A DNA stretch of 64,000 nucleotides. Origin: Neoceratodus forsteri. Its lineage: Eukaryota; Chordata; Ceratodontiformes; Ceratodontidae. Positions 43,501 to 56,000 of this stretch are shown piece by piece; the first letter of the stretch is position 1, and the number at the start of each line of letters is the position of its first letter. Below the pieces are notes generated by a model. It saw only the letters and a list, made by a program, of their open reading frames with translations. It did no database searches and was not told the DNA's origin. Location of the stretch: positions 469,152,001 through 469,216,000 of the forward strand of contig CM028136.1 of the NCBI GenBank assembly GCA_016271365.2, read 5' to 3'. A program made the translations under genes and the position numbers.

Positions 43501-44337
43501 ACTCCTCTTTTGCACATCTCATTCTATTTCTCTGTGCTGCAAAACCCTGCGCAACTCCCGCATACAACACCTGACAAGTTTTTATTCTGAAGCATAGGCA
43601 GTTGCTGCTGAATGAGCTCTAGAAGGGTGTCCTCTAGTTTATTCCGGACTGAGATCTCCATCAATAGGGAATGGTTCAGCCTCCACCTATATGGTCTAGG
43701 AGGTGTAGGTTTTGGCCCCCATATCAGTTGAATAGGGGAGTGATCCAAGAACATTCTACCCCTGGTTGTCATTTCCTTAACCTCCCTAAGTGCCTCCCTG
43801 GTTTCCAAAAAAAAAATCAATGCGAGATTGACTCTTATGGGCCACAGAGTAAAATGTCATATTGTTGCCCCAGTAGAGTGAGTCCTGAGTGGGTCTACCA
43901 GGGCTGTAACCTCTAGTAATCTGTTCAAGGCAATCTGAGCTCTGGACAGAGGCCCTCTGGATGGTGGTATCCTATCCTCCCAATTATTGAAACAGATGTT
44001 CCAGTCCCCTGCCAAAATAAGGGAGTGTAAAGAAAAAACAGGGATATCCCGCTCCAGTGAAACAAAGAAATCAGGATTAGAGGGAGTTGGACCATAGATA
44101 GAAGCAACTGAGAGTGCCTTGCCAGACAGGGTACCAGAGACATAGATCCCTCTGTCATCCTCCCTTGCAATCACTTGTGCTACATTATACGGACAAGTTT
44201 TCCCTATTAAGATCACCACACCCCTGATGCCCTTTCTTTACCTACCCCAAAGACTTGTCCCACCCACATCTGCTTAAGGAAACTCAACTCCTCTGTCAGT
44301 AAGTGGGTCTCTTGCCGAGCAGCTATATGCAAGGCCC

Positions 44338-45353
44338 CTAGAATTCTGTTGCCGCAGAATTTTGCGCAGAACTTGCAATCTACCGCAGAACTTCTGCGGT
44401 GCCGCAGAATTCACTCTTCTTGTTGATTTTTTATTAATATTTCTGTTTTTCCATAGAATCTGGTTCCCATCCCCTCTTTTTATATCCTAAACCCCCATAT
44501 GCTCAGAATGTGATGTTATCATTGATATAACATCATACATTAGCTAATGAAATGGCTGCAATCTGCAACAGAAATGAACAGTCACTTATCTACTACAGTT
44601 CCCACTGCCAGAGGTGGTGGCACAGCACATCAGGTATGGTGATATTTGCTCAACCTGCACTACAGCCTAATACAGTTTTCAGTCTTACATTATTGCACTA
44701 GGGCCAACTTAAACAAAACCTTGTCAATAGCACAGACCTGTTAAGTCCATATCTCACTTTGTACAAACCTATTTGTCCCTTTAAGGTATAGACATGCCAT
44801 CTGAAATGAATAACTGGCAAAATGAATTTAACTGTCATTTTTAAGAAAAATTAAGTAATTATGCCCAGTAAAGTGGAATATAATAATGTGTAGACCTGTT
44901 CAAAGAATAGACCTGTTAAATAAATAATTGCACTGTATGCATATTACATATTGTCATTGGTTGATAGAATCACCTAAAAGTTATGGAGAAATGTTGTGTG
45001 CAGGGACAACTGTTGGGCCAGAGGGTAGCATGCTGTGTTTCCATGCTGGCAACTCAGGTTCAGAGATTAGCTCTGGGAGCTGGCTGGGCAGCACAAGCAT
45101 TGGTGGAACACATCATTGCTTGGAGCCTGGGATGGTATGGTGCAGTGTTCTGTCACATGGTGGACACACTGTGCTGGTCTGGAGAGCTCTTTCTCACAAT
45201 GGGTTCACATGCATGTCATGGCCTGATGCTGTTACACAGTGTGTCAGGGATAGCAGGCTGACATCAAAAATGAGTTTTGCAATAACTCTTCTATTCCATT
45301 TCTAATGGGACCTGTATGAATGAGGATGCAAGTTCATGGAAATTAAAAAAAAA

Positions 45354-45400
<47 letters not shown>

Positions 45401-45905
45401 CACTGTCTCTCTCACCACACACACAAACACACATTTGTATGTATGTTACAGATTGCATATAAATATATAAGTGATACACAGTGGGAACCTCATGAGTGGT
45501 GTAGAAAGCACATACAAATATATAAGTGATAGACATAGGAAACCTCATTAGTGGCATAGATAGCATGCATATAGAAATACCTTATTAATCACATAAGATC
45601 CCCTCTGCATATGTCATTTATTTAGCAGGCTAGGACCTTAAGGGAGAAACATTTGTTTTGCTTGTTTAGGCATAAAATTATTTTTATAAGTCTGTTATTT
45701 TTGAACTAGTGTTACTGTGCTTTCCACCATCCTGATTGCTTATAACCACTGCCATGAAAGTGAAGTCAGGATGACAAGCTGACACTGTGATGTGGCAGTT
45801 TGTTAGTACCCAGAACTTCCGCATAAACAAAACCATTGTTATAGTTTCATGGCAATGTAGTCTTGGCTGCAGAACTTGGTCCCACTGTGTCAGTAGAAAA
45901 GTAGG
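44338..45905. mobile_element. 1.57 kb insertion in L1 ORF2, class unknown
   Basis: Splits the L1 endonuclease after GQMGDHI and before AARQETH. GGCCC at 44333-44337 and 45906-45910 are possible target duplications. The ends are weakly inverted (CCCCTA against TAGGGG). The left end is built of repeated GCAGAA/CCGCAG words (44350-44420). It contains a (CA)n run and a 61-bp duplicated block at 45455-45580. The frame 44928-45305 has no known motif. Confidence 0.65.
45357..45397. repeat. (CA)n microsatellite
   Basis: About 20 CA units, followed by a second short ACACAC run at 45415-45432 after CTCTCTCAC. Confidence 0.95.
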
Positions 45906-46010
45906 GGCCCTGGATATGATCCCCCATCTGACCAATGTGTCTCAAAATTACCATTCTTTTGCGTCTACCCCTGAGTCCTTTTACATTCCATGAAATAATT
46001 TTAACACATG

Positions 46011-47145
46011 ACATTATTGGGTATAAAAAGGATTGTGTTTAAACCATCATTCTGTGCCCTCTCAAGGTCTGCATCCCACTCCCACACCGTATTGGACTCT
46101 CTCTCCTTCCAGATCCCATTAACCCCAGCAACCCCCTGTCCCCGATCCTGAGATCGCCCTCCTTTCAAATATCAATTCATGGATGAACCCATTTCTGTGC
46201 TCCCCCCAGCCCTTCAAATTAAATGAGCAGCTCACAGGACCCTGCCGGTAATGAAAAAGAATCTGAGACATATTTACATCTCTTCCCCTATACCCCACTC
46301 TCATCAGTTCTCCACATTTCTCCTCCACCCCTCGACACATCCCCCATAAGATTTAGAGTCTGCCATTATCCAGCGTGAGTAAATATATTTAAATGTTATC
46401 CAATGGGCTCCAGCTTGGCAGGGGGTTAACAGAGCAGAACAACGCCCACTCACTGTTTCCCGACTATGTGGGAAATCCCACTTGCATATTGAGAGCAAAA
46501 ATTTGCTTCACCTTATACCCTCTACTATCTAACGTGGTCCAGACATTGCCCCACCCCTCCTCCCTTATTCCGATACTTACCCTTCAGGGAGGTAAAGCCC
46601 CTCATACCCAAGTAGTTTTCCCCAACACATCAGGAGGAGCTGTCAGCCTCATTAAACAACTAAGCATTAATCCCACCTCCAAAAGCCACTCTCACCACCC
46701 ACCATGGGGTGGGGGGTCAACCCCCCTCCCTCTATCGATTGACTTTGCCCAACAAATCCCTCTCATTCCCCATTCCTTCCTAAAGCAGCCCATCCAGGGA
46801 GGGTCCACTTGAAGCTCTGAGCTGTGCCCACAGGAACCCCGCAGCATCCAACAGCACATTGCCCTACCTCATAAACCCAGCCAGCCCTCCTCCCACCTAA
46901 ACTTGTCTGCACCTAATTTGAACCTTACAACTCCATACTGGAGTCAATCTACCTTCACCCCAAAATTGACCCCCAGTAACCGAGCAATATTATTTTGAAC
47001 ATTTTAACCAAACATTTTCAGCAATTAAAGGAAAAACCTGAAAAGACAGACAAGCTTGGCATTTCCCTTCCATCTCAAAAGTCTCAACTGTTTAGATCAG
47101 ACCAGCCCCCTCCTTGTCTGCAGAAATTCAGGTCAGCAACTTGAA
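46011..47145 (-). other. L1 inter-ORF region
   Basis: Lies between the ORF1 stop and the ORF2 endonuclease. C-rich on the plus strand, unusually long (about 1.1 kb) for an L1. No protein motif is seen, and it may hide another insertion. Confidence 0.5.
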
Positions 47146-47955
47146 TTACTCTAGAAGTTCAAACCGCAGGCTCTCCAAGGCATCCCGCACAGTCAAAAAT
47201 CTCTTCTCCCCAGCTTGAAGTCGTACCATCAAGGTCGTGGGATATTGCAAACAGAATTTAATTCCAGCAAGGTACAGCTTTTTCTTGATCTCTGAATACT
47301 CCTTCTGTTTCACCCTACCATTGGTGTTTGATCGTGGGACAGCCAGAGAGATGCACCATTCCAGTGTAGAGCTTTGTTTTGTCTAGCAGTAAAAAGCACA
47401 TGAGACTTTTCCTTGTAGTTCAAAAAATGCATGATTAAGACGTGAGGTCCTGCTCCCAGTGGGGGCATCTCTCTTAGTGCTCTGTGAGCTCTCTCCAAGT
47501 TGTTTGGCATCACCAAATGGAGTGGGACCCAGCAATTTAAACAAAAGGTCTTGTAGGAAGGAAACATAATCTGACCCTTCAACCCTCTCTGGGAGCCCTG
47601 CTAGTATAAGATTATTTCTCTGACTTCTAGACTCTTAATCTTCCATCCTTTCATTGAGTTTCTTGACTTGTTTTCATACAGCCACCAGCTCTTGTTCCAT
47701 AGTGGATTCTTTCCGTTCTTGGTAGAAAATTCTAGCTTCTACATCCCCCATTCTCTGAGCTAGCGAGTGCAATGCCGGTTTGACTGTGGCAAAATCGACC
47801 ACCAGCCCCTGCAGCATTTGCTTGATTTCCAGAATATCCTCTGTAGTCTTGCTAGTGCCCCCTTCTATGTCTAACGGGACCACCTGTTCATCTGGGATGG
47901 GCTATAGGGGTTTCGGTCTTCTTATTACCGGGGTCCTCACCACCAGGGGCTCCAT
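47146..47955 (-). pseudogene. L1 ORF1 protein
   Basis: ATG 47953-47955 (MEPLVVRTPVIRRPK) leads into an acidic N-terminus. A coiled-coil-like segment follows (ILEIKQMLQGLVVDFATVKP, LAQRMGDVEARI, 47690-47850). Then the RNA-recognition domain: ERAHRALREMPPLGAGPHVL, IMHFLNYKEKSHVLFTAR, NGASLWLSHD (47310-47480). The C-terminal block has KKLYLAGIKFCLQYP and RDALESLRFELLE before the TAA (47146-47148). An in-frame stop lies near 47905 and shifts near 47600 and 47310. The protein binds L1 RNA as a trimer in known L1s. Confidence 0.85.
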
Positions 47956-48220
47956 TACTTCGGCCTCCGTCCCAATGCTGCAGTACGGCCTATTACTGAT
48001 GCCGAGAGTGCAATGTTGGAATAGTAGTCACCACTTTCTCTCGCTTAAACCCACTGCAGTTCCACAAGAAAATCAAACCCGCAGCACCTCGCCGATTAGG
48101 GAAGGGTATTTAGTCAAAGATTAAAGGTCATGAGAGACTTTAAAGCCATTTATTCATAGTAGAGCCTATGAGCAGCACAGAAGACATCCTCTTACACCCG
48201 GCTTATCACATGATCAGTAC
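47956..48220 (-). promoter_or_regulatory. L1 5' UTR
   Basis: Region between the ORF1 start and the target duplication at 48221. CpG is present (CTCGGC, GGCGAGG). No clear TATA. It would hold the internal promoter by analogy to other L1s. Confidence 0.45.
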
Positions 48221-51200
48221 TACTTTTATACTCCTAAGCTCCTAAGCCACAGCCTCAATTAGCTTCTCAACCATTCCTGACTCAGCAAATTAAGTTGATA
48301 CAGCTCCTTCCTCAACCAGAGAAACACACAGTGACTTTCTTCTTTTTTTGTACTTAAATGAGACCCCCTGCTTCTAATAAAGTATCTCTTTCCATAATCC
48401 AAACAGGCACTGACTCCTGGTGACATAGAAGTGATTTATCAGTAAGAAATCTGTAGTTCTAATCAGCTGTTACTTGCTCTGAAAGAAAGATTCTCCTCTG
48501 TCAAAAACGAACAGCAGGAAGCTGTAATTGGAGAAATTTGCTTTTGTACTCCTAAGTTAATAAGTCACACCCTCAATTAGCTTCTGCCCTCTGCTCCTGA
48601 CTCAGCAAATTAAGTTGATACAGTCCCCTTCCTCAAACAGAGAAACACACACCGACTTTCTTCTTCTTTTTCTCTACTTAGATGAGACCCCCTGCTTCTA
48701 TTAAACTATCTGTTTGCTTAATCCAAACAGGCACTGACTCCTGCTGAGACAGAAGTGATTTATCAGTAAGAAAGCTATAGTTCTAGTCAGCTGTTACTTG
48801 CTCTGAAAGCAAGATTCTCCTCTGTCAAAAACTAACAGCAGGAAACTGTAATTGGAGACACCTGCTTTTGTACTCCTAAACTCCAAAGCCATACCACAAT
48901 TAGCTTCACCCCTCTGCTCCTGACTCAGCAAATTAAGTTGATACAGCCCCTTCCTCAAACAGAGAAACACACTGTGATTTTCTTATTTTTGCTTTACTTA
49001 AATGCTTAAATGAGACCCCCTGCTTCTCATAAAGTATGTGTTTGCTTAAAAGAAACAGGCACTGACTACTGCTCAGATAGAAGTGATTTATCAGTAAGAA
49101 TGCTGTAGTTCTAGTCATCTGTTTCTTGCTCTGAAAGAAAGATTCTCCTCTGTCAGAAGTAAACAGCAGGAAGCTGTAATTGGAGACACCTGCTTTTGTA
49201 CTCCTAAGCTAATAAACCACCCCCCAATTAGCTTCTCCTCTCTGCTCCTGAATCAGCAAATTAAGTTGATACAGTCCCCTTCCTCAAACAAACGAACACA
49301 CACTGACTTTCTTCTTCTTTTTTTCTTCTTAGATGAGACCCCGTGCTTCTAATAAACTATCTGTTTGCTTAATCCAAACAGGCACTGACTCCTGCTGAGA
49401 TAGAAGTGATTTATCAGTAAGTAAGCTGTAGTTCTAGTCAGCTGTTACTTGCTCTGAAAGCAAGATTATGATGTCAAAAACTAATAGCAGGAAGCTGGAA
49501 TTGGAAATGGCTGCTTTTGTACTCCTATGCTCCTAAGCCACACCCATAATTAGCTTCTTCCCTCTCCTCCTGACTCAGCAAATTAAGATGATACAGAGCC
49601 TTTCTCAAAGAAAGACACAGTGACTTTCTTCTGTTTTTTTTTCCTTAAATGAGACCACCTGCTTCTAACAAAGTATCTGTTTGCTTAATCCAAAAAGGCA
49701 CTGACTCCTGCAGATATAGAAGTGATTTATCAGTAAGAAATCTGTAGTTCTAGTCAGCTGTTGCCTGCTGTGAAAGTAAGATCCTCCTCTGTCAAAAACT
49801 AACAGCAGAAAACTGTAATTGGAGACACCTGCTTATATACTCCTAAGCTCCAAAGCCATACCCATAATTAGCTTCTCCCTTCCGCTCCTGACATAGCAAA
49901 TTAAGATGATAAAGTCCCCTTCCTCAAACAGAAAAACACAGTGACTTTCTATTTCTTTGTTACTTAAATGATACCCCCTGCTTCTAATAAAATATCTGTT
50001 TGCTTAATCCAAAAAGGCACTGACTCCTGCTGATATAGAAGTGATTTATTATTCAGAAAGCTGTAGTTCCAGTCAGCTGTTGCCTGGTCTGAAAGTCAGA
50101 TCCTCCCTTGTCAAAAACTAACAGCAGAAAGCTGTAGCTGGAGACACCTGCTTTTGTACTCATAAGCTCCTAAGCCACACCCCAATTTGCTTCTCCGCTC
50201 TGCTCCTTACTCAGCAAATTAAGTTGATACAACCAACTTTCTCAATCTGAGAAAGACACAGTGACATGTTTCTTCTTTTTTTTACTTAAATGAGACTCCC
50301 TGCTTCTAATAACATATCTGTTTGCTTAATCCCAACAGGTACTGACTCCTACTGATACAGAAGTGATTTATCAGTAAGAAAGCTGTAGTTCTAGCCAGCT
50401 GTTACTTGTTCTGAAAGAAAGAGTCTCCTCTGTCAAAAACTAACAGCAGGAAGTTGAAATTGGAGACACCTGCTTTTTGTAGTCCTAAACTCCAAAGCCA
50501 CACCCAAAATTAGCTTCTCCCACTGCTCCTGACTCAGCAAATTAAGTTGATACAGAACCCTTCGTCAAACAGAGAAACACACAGTGACTTTCTGCTTCTT
50601 CTTTTTACTTAAATGAGATTCCTGCTTCTAATAAAGTATCTTTTTGCTTAATCAAAACAGACACTGACTCCTGCTGAGGTAGAAGTGATTTATCAGACAG
50701 AAAGCTGCAGTTCTAGTCAGCTGTTATTTGCTCTGAAAGAAAGATTCTCCTCTGTCAAAACCTAACAGCAGGAAGCTGTTATTGGAGATACCTGCTCTTG
50801 TACGCCTAAGCTCCAAAGCCTCACCCCCAATGAGCTTCTCCCCTCTCCTCCTTACTCAGCAAAGTAAGTTGATACAGTTCCCTTCCTTAAACAGAGAACC
50901 ACAGTGACTTTCTTCTTTTTTTTAGTTATATGAAACCTCCTGCTTCTAGTAAAGTATCTGTTTGCTTAATCCAAACATACACTGACTCCTGCTGAGACAG
51001 AAGTGATGTATCCAAATGAAAGCTGTAGTGCAAGTCAGCTGTTACTGGCTCTGAAAGCAAGATTCTTCTCTGTGAAAAACTAGCAACAGAAAGCTGTAAT
51101 TGGAGACACCTGCTTTAGTACTCCTAACCTCCTAAGCCACACCCCAAATTAGCTTCTCCCCTTGTTTCTGACTGAGAAAACTAAGGTGATACAGCCCTAT

Positions 51201-53062
51201 CCCCAAACAGAGAAACACACAGTGACTGTCTTGTTCTTTTTGATTTTTTTTACTTAAATGAGACCCCCTGCTTTTAATAAAGTATCTGTTTGCTTAATTC
51301 AAACAGCCACGGACCCCTGCTGAGAGAGAAGTGATTTTTCAGTAAGAAAGCTGTAGTTCTAGTCAGCTGTTACTTGCTCTGAAAGCAAGATTCTGATCTG
51401 TCAAAAACTAAGAGCAAGTAGCTGTAATTGGAGACACCTACTTTTTTACTCCTAAGCTCCTAAACCACTGCTCCAAATAGCTTCTCCCCAATTCCTGACT
51501 CTGTAAATTAAGTTGATACTGCCCCCTTCCTCAAGCAGAGAAACACAGTCACTTTCCTCTGCTTTTGTACTTAAATGAGACCCCCGCTTCTAATAAAGTA
51601 TCTCTTTGCTTAATTCAAACAGGCACTGACTCCTGCTGAGACAGAAGTGATTTATCAGTAAGAAAGCTGTAATTCTAGTCAGCTGTTACTTGCTCTGAAA
51701 ACACGATTCTCTTCTGTCAAAAACTAACAGCAGGAAGCTGTAATTGGAGACACCTGCTTTAGTACTCCTAACCTCCAAAGCCACAACCCAATTAGCTTCT
51801 CCCCTTGTTCCTGACTCAGCAGATTAAGTTGATACAGCCCCTTCCCCAAACAGAGAAACACACAGTGACTTTATTGTTCTTTTTTTATTTTTTTTTTACT
51901 TAAATGAGACCCCCGGCTTCTAATAAAGTATCTGTTTGCTTAATCCAAACAGTCATGGACCCCTGTTGAGAGAAGTGATTTATCAGTAAGAAAGCTGTAG
52001 TTCTAGTCAGCTGTTACTTGCTCTGAAAGCAAGATTCTCCTCTGTCAAAAACTAACAGCAGGAAACTGTAATTGGAGACACCTGTTTTTGTACTCCTAAA
52101 CTCCAAAACCATACCCCCAATTAGCTTCTCCTGTTTGCTACTGACTCAGCAAATTATGTTGATACAGTCCCGTTCCTCAAGCAGAGAAACACACAGTGAC
52201 TATCTTCTTTATGTTTTAATTAAATTAGACCCTCTGCTTCTCATAAAGTATGTGTTTGCTTAATCCAAACAGGCACTGACTACTGCTGAGATAGAAGTGA
52301 TTTATTATTCAGAAATCTGTAGTTCCAGTCAGCTGTTGCCTGGTCTGAAAGTAAGATCCTCCCCTGTCAAAAACTAACAGCAGGATGCTGTAGCTGGAGA
52401 CACCTGCTTTTGTACTCCTAAGTTCCTAAGCCACACCCCCAATTAGCTTCTCCCCTCTGCTCCTTACTCAGCAAATTAAGTTGATACAGCCAACTTTCTC
52501 AAACAGGGAAAGACATAGTGACTTGTTTCTTCTTTTTTTTACTTAAATGAGACTCCCTGCTTCTAATAAAGTATGTGTTTGCTTAATCCAAACAGACTCC
52601 TGCTGAGATAGAAGTGATTTATCAGTAAGAAAGCTGTAGTTCTAGTCAGCTGTTACTTGCTCTGAAAACACGATTCTCCTCTGTCAAAAACTAACAGTAG
52701 GAAGCTGTAATTGGAGACACCTGCTTTAGTACTCCTAACCTCAAAAGCCACACCCCAATTAGCTTCTCCCCTTGCTCCTGACTCAGCAGATTAAGTTGAT
52801 ACAGTCTCTTCCCCAAACAGAGAAACACACAGTGACTTTCTTGTTCTTTTTTAATTTTTTTTTTTACTTAAATGAGACCCCCTGCTTCTAATAAAGTATC
52901 TGTTTGCTTAATCCAAACAGTCACGGACCCATGTTGAGAGAAGTGATTTTTCAGTAAGAAAGCTGTAGTTCTAGTCTGCTGTTACTTGCTCTGAAAGCAA
53001 GATTCTGATCTGTCAAAAACTAACAGCAGGAAGCTGTAATCGGAGACACCTACTTTTATACT
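48221..53062. repeat. 322-bp tandem array, right block
   Basis: Marker positions: 48462, 48786, 49114, 49438, 49753, 50072, 50394, 50716, 51034, 51362, 51678, 52006, 52328, 52646, 52974. The steps run from 315 to 328, mean about 322. Monomers differ by scattered substitutions and T-run length. A variant with GGACCC(C/A)TGTTGAGAGAAGT recurs at about 51953 and 52922, in a related form at about 51311, and in the left block at 40409, which points to a higher-order pattern. Confidence 0.95.
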
Positions 53063-56000
53063 TTTTTTTTATAAACTTCTTTATTTGTTTTTCAAACTTT
53101 AGACAGACATACATATACCTGGACAAACCAGGGTACACAATCCCAAACTGACTGTGTAAACTATGGACAAAACACCTATATACATACACAGCAAGTGGGA
53201 CCATCCTCCATAACAATGATATATTCCTATAGCATCTGTATCTTAGGGTAACAGGATCAGCAAATAAACTTAATCAACATATTTGTAACCCCATAACATA
53301 AATCCTGTTACCCACTAAAGGTATCAAACCAGAGCCTCAACCTAAGTAGCAGTCCACCCAGGAGGTGGCTCCCTGCTGTGTCCCCTGGAAAGTGAGAGAG
53401 TCCCCTTCACCTTATAATCCCTAGAAGACCAAGACCTTCATCCTATTATCCTTATACTTAAACCATCTCACCCTAAGAAAAAGAAGCAGATAATATAGCT
53501 GTTTAGACCAACATAGTTCCATATAAGACTGTATCTCACTCCAATATAACTTTCTTCTGCTAATCACAACCCGATAGATAGGCTTGTGTTTGGGTATTTC
53601 TAACCTGCAGTGAATAAATCGCCTCTAGTATCGACCATCTTTTAGCATATAGCCCTTTTCTACCCTCCAAGTAAAGATACCTCTTTATTCTACCAAGAGC
53701 CCCAATAAGGGCTCTCACCCATTGATCATAAGCATACACATGGTCATCTTTCCAATGTTGTAGTAAAAAGGATTTGACAATCGCTGTCATCAAAGAGAGA
53801 TGGTATTTGGGTATGGCACTTGAGATTTGTGAGAGGTCACCTAAGATACAAATTTCCGGTAGTATAAATTCTGAATAATCCAACAAAGGGTCCATATGCT
53901 GTTTAATTTCAACCCAGAGAGGCGATATTTTACTACATTCCCACAACACATGCAGGAGGTTACCTATTTCCACTTCACATCTAAAACAGGTCTGTCTGCC
54001 TAAGGTGTCTATCACATAGTTTCACAGGAGTAAAATACATATTAGAGAAAATAAAAAATTGCATAATCTTGTATTTGGGTATAGGTATATATTTGTTACT
54101 CTTCCAGATATTGTTCCAGGCAAAGCTCCGGGGGGGGGGGCAACGTTCTGTCCCAATCTGAAACCTTCATAGGAAAGTTCAGGCTAAGACTGTCCAGAAG
54201 CACCTTATATACTTTTGAAAGAGAGTTAGATGTAGGATCAACTTCCTTTAAATTGTCCCAAGTGAATGGATTGTCCGAGGGGTCCCCAAGCCTTCTCCAT
54301 ACCTCCTCCTGCATTCAAGTGAGTTGCAACCTTCTGAAAAAAAGACATTTCTTCATACCCAGCCAGGAGAGCCACCCTACTGTCTTTGATAACATCCTTT
54401 AGTTTCAGACCCAACAGCTGATCAGCCCAGCATTCATTGATTACCTGACCCCTAATTATTAAATTAGGGTGACCTAGCACAGGTTGGTCTCAGGTCTTCA
54501 TTTGGTTCTTTCTCTGGGCAGGAGTAAGAAATGACCACCAAGCTCTTGCTGGTTTAACAATTGGATTCCAGGATACTCTTTTAAGGCTGTTCTCTAAATT
54601 TGCAAAAAGCAATGCCTCTGGAGAGAGGCCAGAATCATTTAACATTTGCCTCTCTATTGGTAGCCAGGTTGGTATATAGGTCTCCCCTTCCAAATTTTGA
54701 AACCATCGAATCATAAGACCCAGCTGTCCTGCGACATAGTATAAATGAAGATCAGGCAGTTTAATCCCCCCCCCCAAGGCATGCGGTAGGCACAGGATAA
54801 TATGCTTTTTCCTAGGAGGCTTAGAATTCCATAGAAATTCAGAGAGTAGCTTCCTAATTGTAATAAACCAGGTTTTGGAAATGCTATATGGGGCTAAATC
54901 TACTGGATATAATAACCTAGGCAATAGGTTCATTTTAATGAGTCACAGTCCAGCTGCAAAGTTCATAGGAAGTTTATTCCATCTGAGTATGTCCCCTCTA
55001 ATTGCTAAGAGGACCCCATCCATATTTGTTGCAGCACCATCCTCCATACTAGCTATAATCCATGTGCCTAGGTATTTAATCCTGTCTGTTGCCCATTGTA
55101 ATTCAGGGGTGCAAAATCTGCCCTGCAGACATGCAGTGTCAGAGGGAGAATATGAGTCTTAGTCAAATTTAGTTTATAATTTGAGACTTTAGAGAACTGC
55201 CAGACTATATCAACTATTCCTTCAAAACTTGATGCAGGATCTTGTAAGTGAAGAAGTATATCATCTGCAAAGACTGAAAATTTTAGCTCCCTCCCTGATA
55301 TTGTAATCCCCTTTTTATATGAGCGTCCATATTAATAGCTTTCAACAGGGTTTCCAGGTATATGTTAAACAATATTGTCAAGAAGGGGCATCCTTGTCGG
55401 GTCCCATTTTCTAACTGAATCTCTTGGGAAGCATAGCCATTACACAATACTCTGGCTGTAGGAGCTGTATATAAGTTTTTGATACCTCTGAGATGGCCCT
55501 CTGGAAAACCCATCTTCTCCAGTGTAGCAAAAAGAAAAGGATGGGAGACTCTGTCAAAGGTCTTCTCCGCATCTAAAGATATCAAAGCTAGGGATAGTTG
55601 GGAAACTGGTGCATAACTGAGTATGTGGTGTAATTTCCTAAGGGCGTCGTGCGCCCCCCTACCTGGCATAAATCCCACTTACTCTTGACTAATTAAAGTT
55701 GGGGCAATGCTCAAAATTCTATTAGCCAAAATCCTCGTAAGGATCTTAATGTCTTGATTCATCAAGACTATAGGCCTATAATTGCCAGGTAAGTCCTTAG
55801 GCTTGTCTGGCTTTGGAACAAGTGTAATATATGCCTGGTATAAAGGAGGGTGACACACCCCTTCTTGCATTATAGTACTAAAAAATCCTGAAGTATGGGA
55901 AGTATAGTATGGAGATGTGTCTGATAAAACTTAGCCGTAAGTCCATCTGGCCCGGGAGTTTTACCAGAGGGCAGAGATTGCACCACCGTGATTATCTTAG

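Larger units (their letters stand above)
41090..46010 (-). pseudogene. L1 ORF2 (endonuclease-RT)
   Basis: Starts near 46003 with KIISWNVKGLRGRRKRMVIL (APE N-terminus). After the 44338-45905 insertion come AARQETHLLTEELSFLKQMW and 43857-44219 (VILIGKTCPYNVAQV, SIYGPTPSNPDFF, LILAGDWNICF). 43128-43424 gives the linker, 42775-42966 gives YITLVPKPNKPKDLPGSYRP, and 42104-42469 gives the FADD box (42359-42370) with KLNLTKTQIL. 41814-42146 gives LPRLLYSVDLVPY and EFLWNSKPPRKK, typical of L1 thumb regions. Many shifts. The Cys/His C-terminal region is lost by deletion. Confidence 0.88.
40547..48220 (-). mobile_element. Full-length L1-clade LINE inserted in the array
   Basis: Flanked by 13-bp direct repeats (40534-40546 and 48221-48233, CTACTTTTATACT type). 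The 3' end carries a poly(A) (T-run 40547-40554) and an AATAAAG-type signal. ORF1 is at 47146-47955 and ORF2 is remnant at 41090-46010, with an unrelated 1.57 kb insertion at 44338-45905. It lacks about 375 bp of the ORF2 C-terminus (at about 41089) that the second copy at 53063 keeps. The array monomer is continuous across the insertion. Confidence 0.9.

Noticed and set aside
44928..45305. A 125-residue protein-coding gene
   Set aside because: No motif, no splice or promoter evidence, and it lies within a transposon-like insertion.
38572..53062. CRISPR-like array
   Set aside because: The units are about 322 bp and repeat over their whole length without distinct spacers, in a eukaryotic transposon context.
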